A stretch of DNA of 7,288 nt, taken from positions 1 to 7,288 of the forward strand of contig CALDZZ010000256.1 in the NCBI GenBank assembly GCA_937944075.1, in the 5' to 3' direction. Shown piece by piece: positions 6,169 through 7,288 of this stretch. The DNA comes from an uncultured Rhizobiaceae group bacterium (GTDB taxonomy: Bacteria; Pseudomonadota; Alphaproteobacteria; Rhizobiales; Rhizobiaceae). The notes below the pieces were generated by a model. It saw only the letters and a program-made list of their open reading frames with translations, was not told where the DNA came from and ran no database searches. How positions within the stretch are numbered: position 1 is the first letter of the stretch; the number at the start of each line of letters is the position of its first letter. Both the position numbers and the translations under genes were made by a program.

Positions 6169-7260
6169 ATGTTTTACCGCGAAGCAGGACAATTCAAGGC
6201 GACCTACGAGGCTGATTCAGCCAAGTTTCCGATTTTTCAGGATAAGCTGTTCATCTGGGCCTACCTGGCAATTGGTTTTATAGCCATACCGATTTTGGCA
6301 AATGAGTTTTTCCTTGGCGCCATCATGATACCATTTCTGGTTTTCACGCTTGCGGCTATCGGATTGAATATCCTTACAGGCTTTACCGGACAGATTTCAC
6401 TAGGCTCCGGGGCTTTCATGGGGGTTGGGGCTTATGCCTGTTATAAAATGACCCTTGCCTATCCGGACGTGAATATTCTGATTTTCATATTTGCATCAGG
6501 TATATTCTCAGCCCTTGTAGGGGTCTTCTTCGGATTGCCATCCTTGCGCATCAAGGGCTTTTATCTGGTGGTGACAACATTGGCCGCCCAGTTCTTCCTT
6601 GAGTGGGCCTTCATCCGCATACCATGGCTCTATAACTACAACGATTCAGGTGCAATCGAAGTGCCACAACGCGAAGCCTTTGGTGTGATCATCACAGGGG
6701 CATCTGCGAGTGCCGAGGTGCGCTATCTTGTATGTCTTACAATCGTGGTCATCATGACTTGGTTTGCATCCAATCTGATTTCGGGCCGCATTGGCCGTTC
6801 CTGGATGATGATCCGCGATATGGATATTGCTGCTGAACTGATGGGCGTTAGGCCGCTTTATGCGAAATTGTCAGCCTTTGCTGTTTCATCATTTTATTGT
6901 GGTGTAGCAGGTGCGATGATGGTCTTCTTGTGGCTGGGTGCTGCGGAAGTTGAAAGCTTCGATTACAACCATTCATTTGAAATCTTATTCATGGTTATCC
7001 TGGGCGGATTGGGCAGTTTGCTTGGGTGTTTCCTTGGCGCAGCTGTCATCTGGATTATGCCGGTAATGATCCGCGACTGGCTTCCGCCTATCGTTGAGAC
7101 ACTCACAACGTTCACGATTACATCCTCAACTGCTGATCTCATATCCGACATTATCATCGGTGTCATGATCGTGGTCTTCCTGATTATGGAGCCGTTGGGA
7201 CTTGCGCGTCTTTGGGCAATCATAAAACAAAAATTGCGTGTTTGGCCTTTCCCGTATTAG
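6169..7260 (+). CDS. LivM-type ABC transporter permease
   Basis: A 363-residue inner-membrane permease that pairs with the LivH-type protein. Landmarks seen: LNILTGFTGQISLGSGAFMGVGAYA (66-90), which matches the family's GxxGQxSLGxxAFxxxGAY pattern. It also has the cytoplasmic coupling loop GRSWMMIRDMDIAAELMGV (209-227), a VILGGLGSLLGCFLGAA segment (276-291), and the C-terminal MEPLGLARLW in place of the usual EPxGLxG. A charged, soluble stretch of about 27 residues precedes the first membrane segment, compatible with a cytoplasmic N-terminus. The gene follows the LivH-type permease after 11 nt, so it belongs to the same transcript. Length and motifs are normal and no frame disruption is seen. 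Permease identity is secure and the substrate is unknown. Confidence 0.94.
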   Translation: MFYREAGQFKATYEADSAKFPIFQDKLFIWAYLAIGFIAIPILANEFFLGAIMIPFLVFTLAAIGLNILTGFTGQISLGSGAFMGVGAYACYKMTLAYPDVNILIFIFASGIFSALVGVFFGLPSLRIKGFYLVVTTLAAQFFLEWAFIRIPWLYNYNDSGAIEVPQREAFGVIITGASASAEVRYLVCLTIVVIMTWFASNLISGRIGRSWMMIRDMDIAAELMGVRPLYAKLSAFAVSSFYCGVAGAMMVFLWLGAAEVESFDYNHSFEILFMVILGGLGSLLGCFLGAAVIWIMPVMIRDWLPPIVETLTTFTITSSTADLISDIIIGVMIVVFLIMEPLGLARLWAIIKQKLRVWPFPY

Positions 7261-7269
7261 GATTGTCAA

Positions 7270-7288
7270 ATGCTGGGCAGGCTTGCCT
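7270..7288 (+). CDS. Possible start of the next operon gene (cut by the window edge)
   Basis: An ATG at 7270 opens a frame reading MLGRLA to the window end. AGGA at 7259-7262, overlapping the livM-like stop, lies 7 nt upstream, a normal Shine-Dalgarno spacing. In Liv-type operons the substrate-binding protein or LivF ATPase usually follows the permeases, but six residues cannot identify the product. The start could also be a chance ATG. Confidence 0.4.

Overview
This 7.3 kb window looks like chromosomal DNA from an alphaproteobacterium of moderate GC content. That assignment is inference: it rests on the character of the Dxs, ferredoxin-reductase and Liv-type proteins and on an acyl-CoA ligase next to a Liv-type ABC importer, an arrangement I associate with alpha- and other proteobacteria. 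No rRNA, tRNA, insertion sequence, phage gene or CRISPR array is visible. All reading frames are intact, apart from the genes cut by the window edges.

Left part (1-2040): the 3' part of dxs (1-deoxy-D-xylulose-5-phosphate synthase, isoprenoid precursor synthesis) runs rightward and ends tail-to-tail with a leftward gene for a two-Rossmann-fold flavoprotein of the ferredoxin/rhodocoxin/putidaredoxin reductase family. The two stop codons overlap within a single TTAA, so there is no intergenic spacer. No ferredoxin, P450 or Rieske oxygenase partner is visible for the reductase.

Middle (2041-2394): a 354-bp AT-rich divergent intergenic region. It separates the reductase from the rightward operon and contains a strong near-perfect inverted repeat (2296-2321, core TTGAAC-N4-GTTCAA) that looks like an operator for a dimeric repressor. 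It also holds a 10-bp direct repeat, weak promoter candidates in both directions and a strong Shine-Dalgarno sequence for the first operon gene.

Right part (2395-7288): a tightly packed operon of a long-chain-type acyl-CoA synthetase, a LivG-type ABC ATPase, a LivH-type permease and a LivM-type permease. The first three genes are joined by 4-nt ATGA overlaps, and livM follows after 11 nt with its own ribosome binding site. A further gene may begin at 7270 just before the window ends. The periplasmic substrate-binding protein and the second ATPase (LivF type) expected for a complete importer are not in the window. The joint reading is import of an organic acid (fatty, branched or aromatic) followed by activation to its CoA thioester, rather than plain branched-chain amino acid uptake. 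That is inference from gene order and translational coupling.

I found no clearly new kind of system. The points most worth following up are the operator-like palindrome, the transporter-ligase coupling and the overlapping convergent stops.
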